A DNA stretch of 41,021 nucleotides. It comes from an uncultured Lachnospiraceae bacterium (lineage in GTDB: Bacteria; Bacillota; Clostridia; Lachnospirales; Lachnospiraceae). This document shows, piece after piece, positions 1 through 6,184 of this stretch. The first letter of the stretch is position 1; each line of letters opens with the position of its first letter. The notes under the pieces were generated by a model. That model was not told the origin of the DNA. It searched no databases and saw nothing but the letters and a program-made list of their open reading frames with translations. Made by a program: the position numbers and the translations under genes. Location: NCBI GenBank assembly GCA_910580015.1, contig CAJTVT010000014.1, positions 1,870 to 42,890 on the forward strand. Direction: 5' to 3'.

Positions 1-866
1 CCAGGTGCAACCTGATATTCGTCAAAAACGATATTCAATTTTCCAGATTCATTGACGTAGAAATTCACATCATCAGAGATGGACTTAAAATTTTCATCTG
101 GTATATCACTATTAAGCCAGTAAATCTTATTTTCATCCTCTGTCATTTGCTGTTTCATCTGTGTTTTGATATTTTCGGAAATGACAGCCTGATAATCCGC
201 ATTCTCCTGAAACAAATCTTTCAAGCGAATCATTTTTCCAGTGGATTTGTCGATATGATATATTTTCTGGCTTTGGTTTGCACCAGCCATTGTAATACAT
301 TGTTCAAAACGCAGGGAAAACAAGGTATCATTATCTGTGACAATCTCATAATCCAGGGATAGATCTTCTACTCCCTCTCCATCGGCTGCTTTCACGTCTG
401 CCTCGTAAGCAGTAATGATTTCGTCTGTATACGCTTTAATGGTGTCATTGAGAGTTTTAGAGGATTCTTCTAAAAGGTTTCCATCTTTGTCTGTTATCTC
501 AACTTCTGGAATTTTTATGTCAGCCTGCATCTGATTTTCCTTGTGCTGATATTCTCGGAAAGTCACTACCTGGGCGATAGCTCCCAATATTGGAATTTGT
601 TCCATGGCATGAGAAATAGAAGCGCTGGAATTTGCCAGTACCGTAATCACAAGAACGGCAGCGGCGGCTCCACCTATTCCACGCAATGCATAATGGCGGA
701 AGCGAGAATAAACGTTTTTCTTTTTGGAAGGTATTTCTTGTGACGGATGTTCCTGTTCTAAATCTGATTTCGCCTGTGCAATGGACTGTTTTAATCGAGA
801 CTCCAGTTCTTGTGGAATGGGAATTGTTTCGTAATCTTTTTTCATAGCAGTAAAATTATGTTTCAT
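1..866 (-). CDS. RsiV-like anti-sigma factor, DUF3298 type (3' end outside window)
   Basis: About 288 residues read on the minus strand from an ATG at 866 before the window ends. The first ~57 residues are charged and should be cytoplasmic, able to hold the sigma factor. One membrane segment follows (about residues 62-79), then an extracellular domain. Right after the membrane segment comes ISHAMEQIPILGAIAQVVTF, and the visible sequence ends in FDEYQVAPG, both typical of the DUF4163/DUF3298 architecture of RsiV. Its start overlaps the sigma stop by 11 bases, so the two are translationally coupled. In Bacillus and Clostridioides, RsiV binds lysozyme and is then cleaved to free sigma-V. A lysozyme or envelope-stress role here is inferred from the family. 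The C-terminal end is not visible. Confidence 0.85.
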   Translation of the reverse strand, partial: MKHNFTAMKKDYETIPIPQELESRLKQSIAQAKSDLEQEHPSQEIPSKKKNVYSRFRHYALRGIGGAAAAVLVITVLANSSASISHAMEQIPILGAIAQVVTFREYQHKENQMQADIKIPEVEITDKDGNLLEESSKTLNDTIKAYTDEIITAYEADVKAADGEGVEDLSLDYEIVTDNDTLFSLRFEQCITMAGANQSQKIYHIDKSTGKMIRLKDLFQENADYQAVISENIKTQMKQQMTEDENKIYWLNSDIPDENFKSISDDVNFYVNESGKLNIVFDEYQVAP

Positions 867-1350
867 GGCAAATCTCTCCTTCCGTCAATTCTATTTTTAG
901 TTTTTTTAGACTGCGGTATAAAATACTCTTTACGGTGTTTAAATTTTCTCCTAAGGTATCTGCAATTTCTTGCAGTTTCCATTCTTCAAAAAAACGAAGA
1001 ATCACGACTGTACGTTCTTTGCTGTTTAGGATATTTAATGCCTCTATGGTATCAAAGTCCGTGTAACAGTCTTCCTTTCCAAATTCGGAGATATGTACAT
1101 CAGATACCTCATGCCCTCGTCTGCGAAGGAGGGAGATCGCGGTATTCATCACAATGCGAAACAGCCAGGATTTGATGTAAGGTTTGTTCTGGATAGTGGA
1201 AGCGTTTTTGATAGCAAGATAAGCGCTTTCTTGTACGATATCCATGGCATCTGCTTCATTTTTTACATAGCTGTAGGCGAAACGATACATGGAGGCATAA
1301 TTGGCAAGTAGTTCCTGCTCTACCAGTGTTTGCATCGTAGGCGTATTCAT
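856..1350 (-). CDS. ECF-type RNA polymerase sigma factor (SigV-like)
   Basis: A 164-residue sigma-70 family protein with only regions 2 and 4. Region 2 carries YRFAYSYVKNEADAMDIVQE and ends at IKSWLFRIVMNTAISLLRRR. Region 4 carries the helix-turn-helix around LQEIADTLGENLNTVKSILYRSL. It redirects RNA polymerase to envelope-stress promoters when released from its anti-sigma factor. I start it at the ATG at 1350 because AGGAG lies 11 bases upstream; a longer reading from 1386 has no such site. It is divergent from proA, overlaps the downstream anti-sigma gene, and has a matching ECF promoter upstream, so autoregulation is likely. Sigma-V is the best guess from the RsiV-like partner. Confidence 0.9.
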   Translation of the reverse strand: MNTPTMQTLVEQELLANYASMYRFAYSYVKNEADAMDIVQESAYLAIKNASTIQNKPYIKSWLFRIVMNTAISLLRRRGHEVSDVHISEFGKEDCYTDFDTIEALNILNSKERTVVILRFFEEWKLQEIADTLGENLNTVKSILYRSLKKLKIELTEGEICHET

Positions 1351-1390
1351 TGTATTTCTTACTCCTTTCGTATTTTTTTCTTTCACATGT

Positions 1391-1419
1391 TAGACGCAGT
1401 AGAGAGAGAAAAAGTTGCA
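1391..1419 (-). promoter_or_regulatory. ECF-sigma autoregulatory promoter
   Basis: Read on the minus strand, TGCAAC (1414-1419) is followed after 17 bases by CGTCTA (1391-1396). This closely matches the TGAAAC / CGTC pattern used by ECF sigma factors such as sigma-V, -W and -X. It lies 41 bases upstream of the sigma start at 1350, the expected place for a self-controlled promoter. Differences from the consensus are A to C in the -35 element only. Confidence 0.65.
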
Positions 1420-1451
1420 GTCTCTGAAAATATATATTATCATTTTAAGGA

Positions 1452-1480
1452 ATGACAAAACAACAAAGAATTGGTATACT
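1452..1480 (+). promoter_or_regulatory. Sigma-A type promoter for proA
   Basis: ATGACA (1452-1457) and TATACT (1475-1480) are separated by exactly 17 bases. The predicted start leaves a leader of about 33 bases before the proA ATG. No operator or leader structure is evident in it. Confidence 0.6.
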
Positions 1481-1519
1481 GATAATAAGATACTGGTGTA
1501 CATAGATTGGAGGATTCAA

Positions 1520-2773
1520 ATGACAAATCTTACATTAGAAGAAATTGGACAGAGAGCAAGAACGGCGGAGACAGTTCTGCGTACTCTGCCCACCATTCAG
1601 AAAAATAAAGCACTGAGGGGTGCCGCAGAGGCCTTGCTAACTCATAAAGAGAGCTTGTTGACCCAAAACCAATTGGATGTAGAGCAGGCGAAAAACAATC
1701 AGATAGCTCCTGCCCTGGTGGACCGTCTGCTGTTGACAGAGACAAGGATCGCACAGATGGCAGAAGGACTACGACAGATAGCAGATCTAGAAGATCCCGT
1801 GGGAGAGGTGCTTTCCATGAAGCAGCGTCCCAATGGGTTGATGATTGGACAAAAACGAGTTCCTCTGGGGGTGATTGGAATTATCTATGAATCTCGTCCC
1901 AATGTAACAGCAGATGCTTTTGGACTTTGTTTTAAGACAGGAAACGCTGTCATTCTCAGGGGTGGGAAAGATGCTATCCATTCCAATAACGCCATTGCCA
2001 AAGTGTTACAGGAGGCATTGACAGCGTGCCAGCTTCCCGCAGACGCCATCCAGCTTATCACAGATACGAGTCATGAGACAGCAGAGAAATTTATGCGTCT
2101 GAATAACTATGTGGATGTACTCATTCCAAGAGGAGGCGCAGGACTGATCCGTACAGTGGTGGAACGTGCCACAGTCCCCGTGATTGAGACAGGAACTGGA
2201 AACTGTCATATTTACGTGGATGAATCCGCAGATCTTGCCATGGCAGTTGATATTATTTTTAATGCAAAAACGCAGCGAATTGGGGTGTGTAATGCCTGTG
2301 AGTCGTTGGTTATCCACCAGAATATAAAGGATGTACTTTTACCAGTGCTGACACAGAAATTAAAAGAAAAAAATGTAGAAATTCGAGGAGATGAGGCCAG
2401 CAGAAGCATATGTGCAGATATTTTGCCAGCCACAGAAGCAGATTGGGGAACAGAATATTTGGATTATATTTTATCGATCAAGACTGTGTGTAACATAGAG
2501 GAAGCCATTGCGCATATTAACCGTTATAATACGGGCCATTCCGAAGCAATTATCACAAATGATTACCAAAATGCTCAAAAGTTTTTAGATGAGATTGACG
2601 CTGCTGCTGTATATGTAAATGCCTCCACCCGGTTTACCGATGGTTTTGAATTTGGGTTTGGCGGAGAAATCGGAATCAGTACACAAAAACTCCATGCCAG
2701 AGGACCAATGGGCTTAAAAGAACTGACCAGCACCAAATATATTATTTATGGTAATGGACAAGTGAGGCCATAA
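1520..2773 (+). CDS. proA: Glutamate-5-semialdehyde dehydrogenase (gamma-glutamyl phosphate reductase)
   Basis: A 417-residue cytoplasmic enzyme that reduces gamma-glutamyl phosphate to glutamate-5-semialdehyde with NADPH, the second step of proline synthesis. The length is normal for ProA. Visible motifs are VPLGVIGIIYESRPNVT (about 114-130), the glycine-rich LIPRGGAGLI (201-210) and the catalytic cysteine C257 in RIGVCNACES. The start at 1520 follows GGAGG; an in-frame extension back to 1415 lacks a binding site and would run through the promoter. proB, usually adjacent, is not in the window. The next gene follows after one base. Confidence 0.96.
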   Translation: MTNLTLEEIGQRARTAETVLRTLPTIQKNKALRGAAEALLTHKESLLTQNQLDVEQAKNNQIAPALVDRLLLTETRIAQMAEGLRQIADLEDPVGEVLSMKQRPNGLMIGQKRVPLGVIGIIYESRPNVTADAFGLCFKTGNAVILRGGKDAIHSNNAIAKVLQEALTACQLPADAIQLITDTSHETAEKFMRLNNYVDVLIPRGGAGLIRTVVERATVPVIETGTGNCHIYVDESADLAMAVDIIFNAKTQRIGVCNACESLVIHQNIKDVLLPVLTQKLKEKNVEIRGDEASRSICADILPATEADWGTEYLDYILSIKTVCNIEEAIAHINRYNTGHSEAIITNDYQNAQKFLDEIDAAAVYVNASTRFTDGFEFGFGGEIGISTQKLHARGPMGLKELTSTKYIIYGNGQVRP

Positions 2774-2774
2774 C

Positions 2775-3308
2775 ATGAAGCTATCATATCAAATATTATC
2801 AAAATCACAGATTACACGGGCCTTGTTTCGAAGTTTTGATCGACACCAAGTAGTCACAAAATGTTGGAAAAAGGGAGAAGGAAGTTGGAGCTTGGAAGAG
2901 AAGTTTTATGTGGAAGAATGGAGCGACGCACAGTATGAATTTTTGGTAAAGTGTCTGCAACATACGGTAGACACAGGAGGATTCGTTTTTGGTGTATTTG
3001 CAAAGGAACGACTGATCGGATTCGCCTCTGTGGAAAGTCATCATTTTGGCTCTAGGGAGCAGTATGTCCAGTTGTCTTGCATCCATGTGTCCTGTGAAAG
3101 CAGGGGCTGGGGGCTGGGACGAGGGTTGTTTCAGTGTGCTGTCAAAGGCGCCAGACGTCTTGGTGCAGAAAAACTTTATATTTCCGCGCATCCCGCACAG
3201 GAAACCCAGGCTTTTTACCATGCTTTGGGATGTGTCGAAGCGGAAGAATATCACAAGGAGCTTGTAGAGTCTGAACCAGATGAGTGTCAGTTAGAATATG
3301 TCCTGTAA
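2775..3308 (+). CDS. GNAT-family N-acetyltransferase
   Basis: 177 residues with an acetyltransferase fold. Acetyl-CoA binding motif A appears as SRGWGLGRGLF, with the R/Q-x-x-G-x-G pattern at residues 110-115, after the strand VQLSCIHV. A second helix-strand signature, AFYHALGC, is near the C-terminus. The substrate cannot be told from the sequence. The gene begins one base after the proA stop with only a GTGAGG-like binding site, so it is probably translated by coupling from proA. A link to proline or glutamate metabolism is unproven. Confidence 0.85.
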   Translation: MKLSYQILSKSQITRALFRSFDRHQVVTKCWKKGEGSWSLEEKFYVEEWSDAQYEFLVKCLQHTVDTGGFVFGVFAKERLIGFASVESHHFGSREQYVQLSCIHVSCESRGWGLGRGLFQCAVKGARRLGAEKLYISAHPAQETQAFYHALGCVEAEEYHKELVESEPDECQLEYVL

Positions 3309-3374
3309 ATGAGAGGGACGCTTTGTGTATAATTTAAGTTAAAAATGGATCTCTTATTAAATAAAAGAAAGCTG

Positions 3375-3408
3375 TACAGTAAAAATCTGCTTCTTCTTAG
3401 ATACTGTA
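3375..3408 (+). promoter_or_regulatory. Inverted repeat in the miaB leader
   Basis: TACAGTA (3375-3381) can pair with TACTGTA (3402-3408). Inside this, ATCT and AGAT also pair, giving a bulged stem about 30 bases before the miaB start. There is no T-run, so it is not a clear terminator. It may be a leader structure or a remnant operator. Confidence 0.3.
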
Positions 3409-3436
3409 TGAATAGAAAGGAAAAAAGTCAAAAGAA

Positions 3437-4891
3437 ATGTATAATGAAATTGATTTAGATAAAATTGATATAAGTTCAGAGCCGCCGACAGAAGAACCAG
3501 CCCGTCAATATTACTTCATGGCAAAATGCAGAGAATGGGTTCGAGAGTTTGAAAAAAAGAACGGGCGTCTCCCATGTTTTTTTACACAAACCTTTGGGTG
3601 TCAGATGAATGCACGTGATTCTGAAAAACTGACAGGAATTTTGGAAGAGATCGGTTATATAACAGCAAACAGCGAGGAAGCGGATTTTGTAATATATAAT
3701 ACCTGCACAGTAAGAGAAAATGCCAACAATAAAGTATGGGGAAGACTTGGGTATTTAAATACTTACAAGAAACAACATCCCCATATGAAAATCGCTCTCT
3801 GTGGCTGCATGATGCAGGAACCAGAGGTGATTGACAAGTTAAAGAAAAGCTATCGTTTTGTGGATCTCATTTTTGGAACACATAATATCTATAAATTTGC
3901 AGAGCTGCTCTTCTTATGTTTTTCACAGGAAGGCACGGTGATCGATATCTGGAAAGATACTGACAAGATCGTAGAGGAATTGCCCATAGAGCGAAAATAT
4001 TCTTTCAAATCAGGTGTTAATATTATGTTTGGGTGCAATAACTTTTGCAGTTACTGTATTGTTCCGTATGTAAGAGGACGAGAACGAAGTCGAAAACCGG
4101 AGGATATCATCAGAGAAATAGAAAAATTGGCTGCTGATGGGGTAGTTGAGGTGATGCTGCTGGGACAGAATGTGAACTCCTATGGGAAAAATTTAGAAAA
4201 TCCCATGTCTTTTGCTCAGTTGTTAACGAAAATTGAACAGGTACAAGGGATTCAGAGGATTCGATTTATGACTTCCCATCCGAAGGATCTTTCGGATGAA
4301 CTAATTGAAGTTATGGGTCGTTCTAACAAAATATGCAAGCATCTTCATTTGCCGCTTCAATCTGGAAGTAGCCGAATATTAAAGGAAATGAATCGTCATT
4401 ATGATAAGGAACAGTATCTGTCCCTGGTGGAAAAAATACGGCGAGCTGTCCCAGATATTGCACTGACAACCGATATTATCGTTGGTTTTCCTGGGGAAAC
4501 AGAGGAAGATTTTGAAGAAACCATGGATGTCGTAAAACAAGTGGGATATGACAGTGCATTTACTTTTATCTATTCGAAACGGACAGGAACCCCAGCAGCA
4601 ATGATGGAGGATCAGGTGCCAGAGACGGTGGTAAAAGAACGTTTTGATCGTTTGCTAAAAGAGGTGCAACGTAAAGCCACAGAACGGGCACAAGCTTTCA
4701 CTGGAAGTGTAGAAAAAGTTTTAGTAGAAGAGATAAATGAACAGGATGAAACACTTGTGACAGGAAGATTAAGCAATAATTTTGTGGTGCATTTTCCAGG
4801 AACCAGCGAAATGATCGGTAAGATTGTTTCGGTGAAATTGAAGGAATGTAAGGGATTCTATTTTTATGGAGAATTAGAATCATCTGTATGA
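3437..4891 (+). CDS. miaB: tRNA-2-methylthio-N6-dimethylallyladenosine synthase
   Basis: 484 residues. This radical-SAM methylthiotransferase adds a methylthio group to i6A37 of tRNAs reading UNN codons. Three N-terminal cysteines for the auxiliary Fe-S cluster are present (C55 in FGCQMN, C90 in NTCTVRENA, C124 in CGCMM). So is the radical-SAM triad C200, C204 and C207 in GCNNFCSYC. A TRAM RNA-binding domain ends the protein. The long N-terminal lead of about 45 residues is common in clostridial MiaB. The nearest binding site, AGAAAGG, sits 16 bases from the ATG, so the exact start is less certain. The window also encodes the sister enzyme RimO. Confidence 0.95.
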   Translation: MYNEIDLDKIDISSEPPTEEPARQYYFMAKCREWVREFEKKNGRLPCFFTQTFGCQMNARDSEKLTGILEEIGYITANSEEADFVIYNTCTVRENANNKVWGRLGYLNTYKKQHPHMKIALCGCMMQEPEVIDKLKKSYRFVDLIFGTHNIYKFAELLFLCFSQEGTVIDIWKDTDKIVEELPIERKYSFKSGVNIMFGCNNFCSYCIVPYVRGRERSRKPEDIIREIEKLAADGVVEVMLLGQNVNSYGKNLENPMSFAQLLTKIEQVQGIQRIRFMTSHPKDLSDELIEVMGRSNKICKHLHLPLQSGSSRILKEMNRHYDKEQYLSLVEKIRRAVPDIALTTDIIVGFPGETEEDFEETMDVVKQVGYDSAFTFIYSKRTGTPAAMMEDQVPETVVKERFDRLLKEVQRKATERAQAFTGSVEKVLVEEINEQDETLVTGRLSNNFVVHFPGTSEMIGKIVSVKLKECKGFYFYGELESSV

Positions 4892-4908
4892 GATTCCAAA
4901 TGAGAGAT

Positions 4909-4933
4909 TAAAGCATGTTTGAAAAATGCTTTA
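4909..4933 (+). promoter_or_regulatory. Leader hairpin directly before ruvA
   Basis: TAAAGCAT (4909-4916) and ATGCTTTA (4926-4933) form a perfect 8-bp stem with a 9-base loop. It ends one base before the GGAAGG binding site of ruvA. No T-run follows. It could tune ruvA translation or mark an mRNA processing site between miaB and ruvA. Confidence 0.4.
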
Positions 4934-4946
4934 GGAAGGAAAAAAG

Positions 4947-5564
4947 ATGTTTTCATATATGAAAGGTAAACTCGTTGAGATTTTAGATGATGCCATTGTA
5001 CTGGAAGTAAACCATATTGGCTATCATATCTATATTCCCGCCAGCATGATCGACAAATTCAGCGGTACAGGGCAGACTTTAAAGATCTATACTTACTTTC
5101 ATGTAAAGGAGGATTCCATGAAATTATATGGATTCCTAAACAGGGACGACTTAAAGATCTTTAAACTGTTGTTGGGGGTCAATGGTATTGGGCCCAAGGG
5201 CGCTCTTGCCATATTGACCATTCTGGCTCCAGATGATTTAAGATTTGCCATACTTGGGGATGACGCAAAAACCATCGCAAAAGCGCCTGGTATTGGGGCG
5301 AAAACGGCGCAGAGGCTGATTTTGGAGTTGAAGGATAAGCTAGATCTTCAGGAAGCACTTGAGGTTCAGATGGCACATGCCGCAGAAGAAGTGGGCGAAG
5401 AGACCGCTATATCTGGCATTCGAAGCGAAGCAGTACAGGCATTAACAGCTCTTGGATATTCCGCTACAGAAGCTTTAAAAGCTGTGAATGCTGTGGAATT
5501 TACAGAAGGGATCACTGTGGAAGAAGTCTTAAAGGCATCCTTAAGGCAGATGGTCCTATGTTAA
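4947..5564 (+). CDS. ruvA: Holliday junction branch migration complex subunit RuvA
   Basis: 205 residues, the usual RuvA length. RuvA binds the four-way junction and loads RuvB helicase rings. The N-terminal OB-fold covers about residues 1-62. Two helix-hairpin-helix motifs follow: LLGVNGIGPKGALAIL and APGIGAKTAQRLILELKDKL. After an acidic linker, a C-terminal domain (about 160-205) contacts RuvB. A good GGAAGG site precedes the ATG. ruvB normally follows directly; here it lies 4.3 kb away behind a GNAT gene and a restriction-modification island. Confidence 0.96.
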   Translation: MFSYMKGKLVEILDDAIVLEVNHIGYHIYIPASMIDKFSGTGQTLKIYTYFHVKEDSMKLYGFLNRDDLKIFKLLLGVNGIGPKGALAILTILAPDDLRFAILGDDAKTIAKAPGIGAKTAQRLILELKDKLDLQEALEVQMAHAAEEVGEETAISGIRSEAVQALTALGYSATEALKAVNAVEFTEGITVEEVLKASLRQMVLC

Positions 5565-5613
5565 AAATTCACATAGTAAAAATTATTTACAGGAAAATAG
5601 AAAGGAAAGAAAC

Positions 5614-6060
5614 ATGATTACAATTAAGAAAATGGAAGAAAAGGACACACAGGACGTATATGAAATGATGCGGGATTTTTATGATTCTCCAGCTATTATA
5701 CATGAAGTATCAGGAGAGGTATTAAGACGTGATATCGATGCTTGTATCAATGATAATCCATATCTTGAAGGATTTGTATTTCGTGCCCATGGAAGTATCG
5801 CAGGGTATGCTATGCTGGCCAAAAGCTTTTCAACAGAATTTGGTGGCGCTTGTATCTGGATTGAAGACCTTTATATGAAGCCAGAATACCGCAATGGTGG
5901 AATTGGAACTCAGTTTTTCCAGTTTCTTCAAGAAGAATATAAAGGAAAAGCAGTGTTACAGAGGCTGGAAGTGGAACCAGGTAATACTCGCGCAATTGAA
6001 GTATATCGAAAATGCGGCTATAAAGAGATTCTCTATATGGAAATGATTAAGGAGTTGTAG
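5614..6060 (+). CDS. GNAT-family N-acetyltransferase
   Basis: 148 residues, compact single-domain GNAT. Motif A reads IEDLYMKPEYRNGGIGTQFF, with R93-N-G-G96-I-G98 binding the acetyl-CoA pyrophosphate. Motif B follows as LEVEPGNTRAIEVYRKCGY. The AAAGGA site is well placed. It lies 49 bases after ruvA, probably on the same transcript. Its base use resembles the core genes rather than the AT-rich island that starts after it, so it is probably older here than the island. Substrate unknown. Confidence 0.87.
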   Translation: MITIKKMEEKDTQDVYEMMRDFYDSPAIIHEVSGEVLRRDIDACINDNPYLEGFVFRAHGSIAGYAMLAKSFSTEFGGACIWIEDLYMKPEYRNGGIGTQFFQFLQEEYKGKAVLQRLEVEPGNTRAIEVYRKCGYKEILYMEMIKEL

Positions 6061-6138
6061 GAGACGAGATAGAATATCACACTCAAACATACTGTGAAAT
6101 ATCATAAACATTAATTGTATAAAATTTAAAAAATCCTA

Positions 6139-6167
6139 TTGACATTCAAGAACAAATGTTCTAAAAT
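6139..6167 (+). promoter_or_regulatory. Strong promoter of the restriction-modification island
   Basis: A perfect TTGACA (6139-6144), a 17-base spacer and TAAAAT (6162-6167), 18 bases before the start codon at 6185. This is the best -35 box in the window. It lies in an AT-rich gap after the GNAT stop. The spacer holds a LexA-type palindrome, described separately. Since no promoter is visible in the 33 bases before ruvB, this promoter may also serve ruvB. Confidence 0.75.
6149..6162 (+). promoter_or_regulatory. LexA/DinR-type SOS box inside the promoter spacer
   Basis: AGAACAAATGTTCT has the exact core GAAC-N4-GTTC of the Gram-positive SOS box (Bacillus consensus CGAAC-N4-GTTCG). The outer six bases on each side are fully palindromic. 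It fills the spacer and overlaps the first base of the -10 element, so a bound repressor would block polymerase. The match is seen in the sequence; LexA binding is inference. Confidence 0.65.
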
Positions 6168-6184
6168 GTACTAGAGGTGATTTT

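Noticed and set aside
810..1175. 121-residue plus-strand frame
   Set aside because: It lies opposite the sigma/anti-sigma genes, has no binding site and reads as low-complexity shadow.
3328..3333. TATAAT upstream of miaB as a promoter
   Set aside because: The -10 is perfect, but the -35 position (GTAAAT) is poor and there is no extended -10, so I could not support it.
5614..6060. GNAT gene as part of the imported island
   Set aside because: Its base use resembles the core genes and it precedes the island promoter; it was more likely present earlier.
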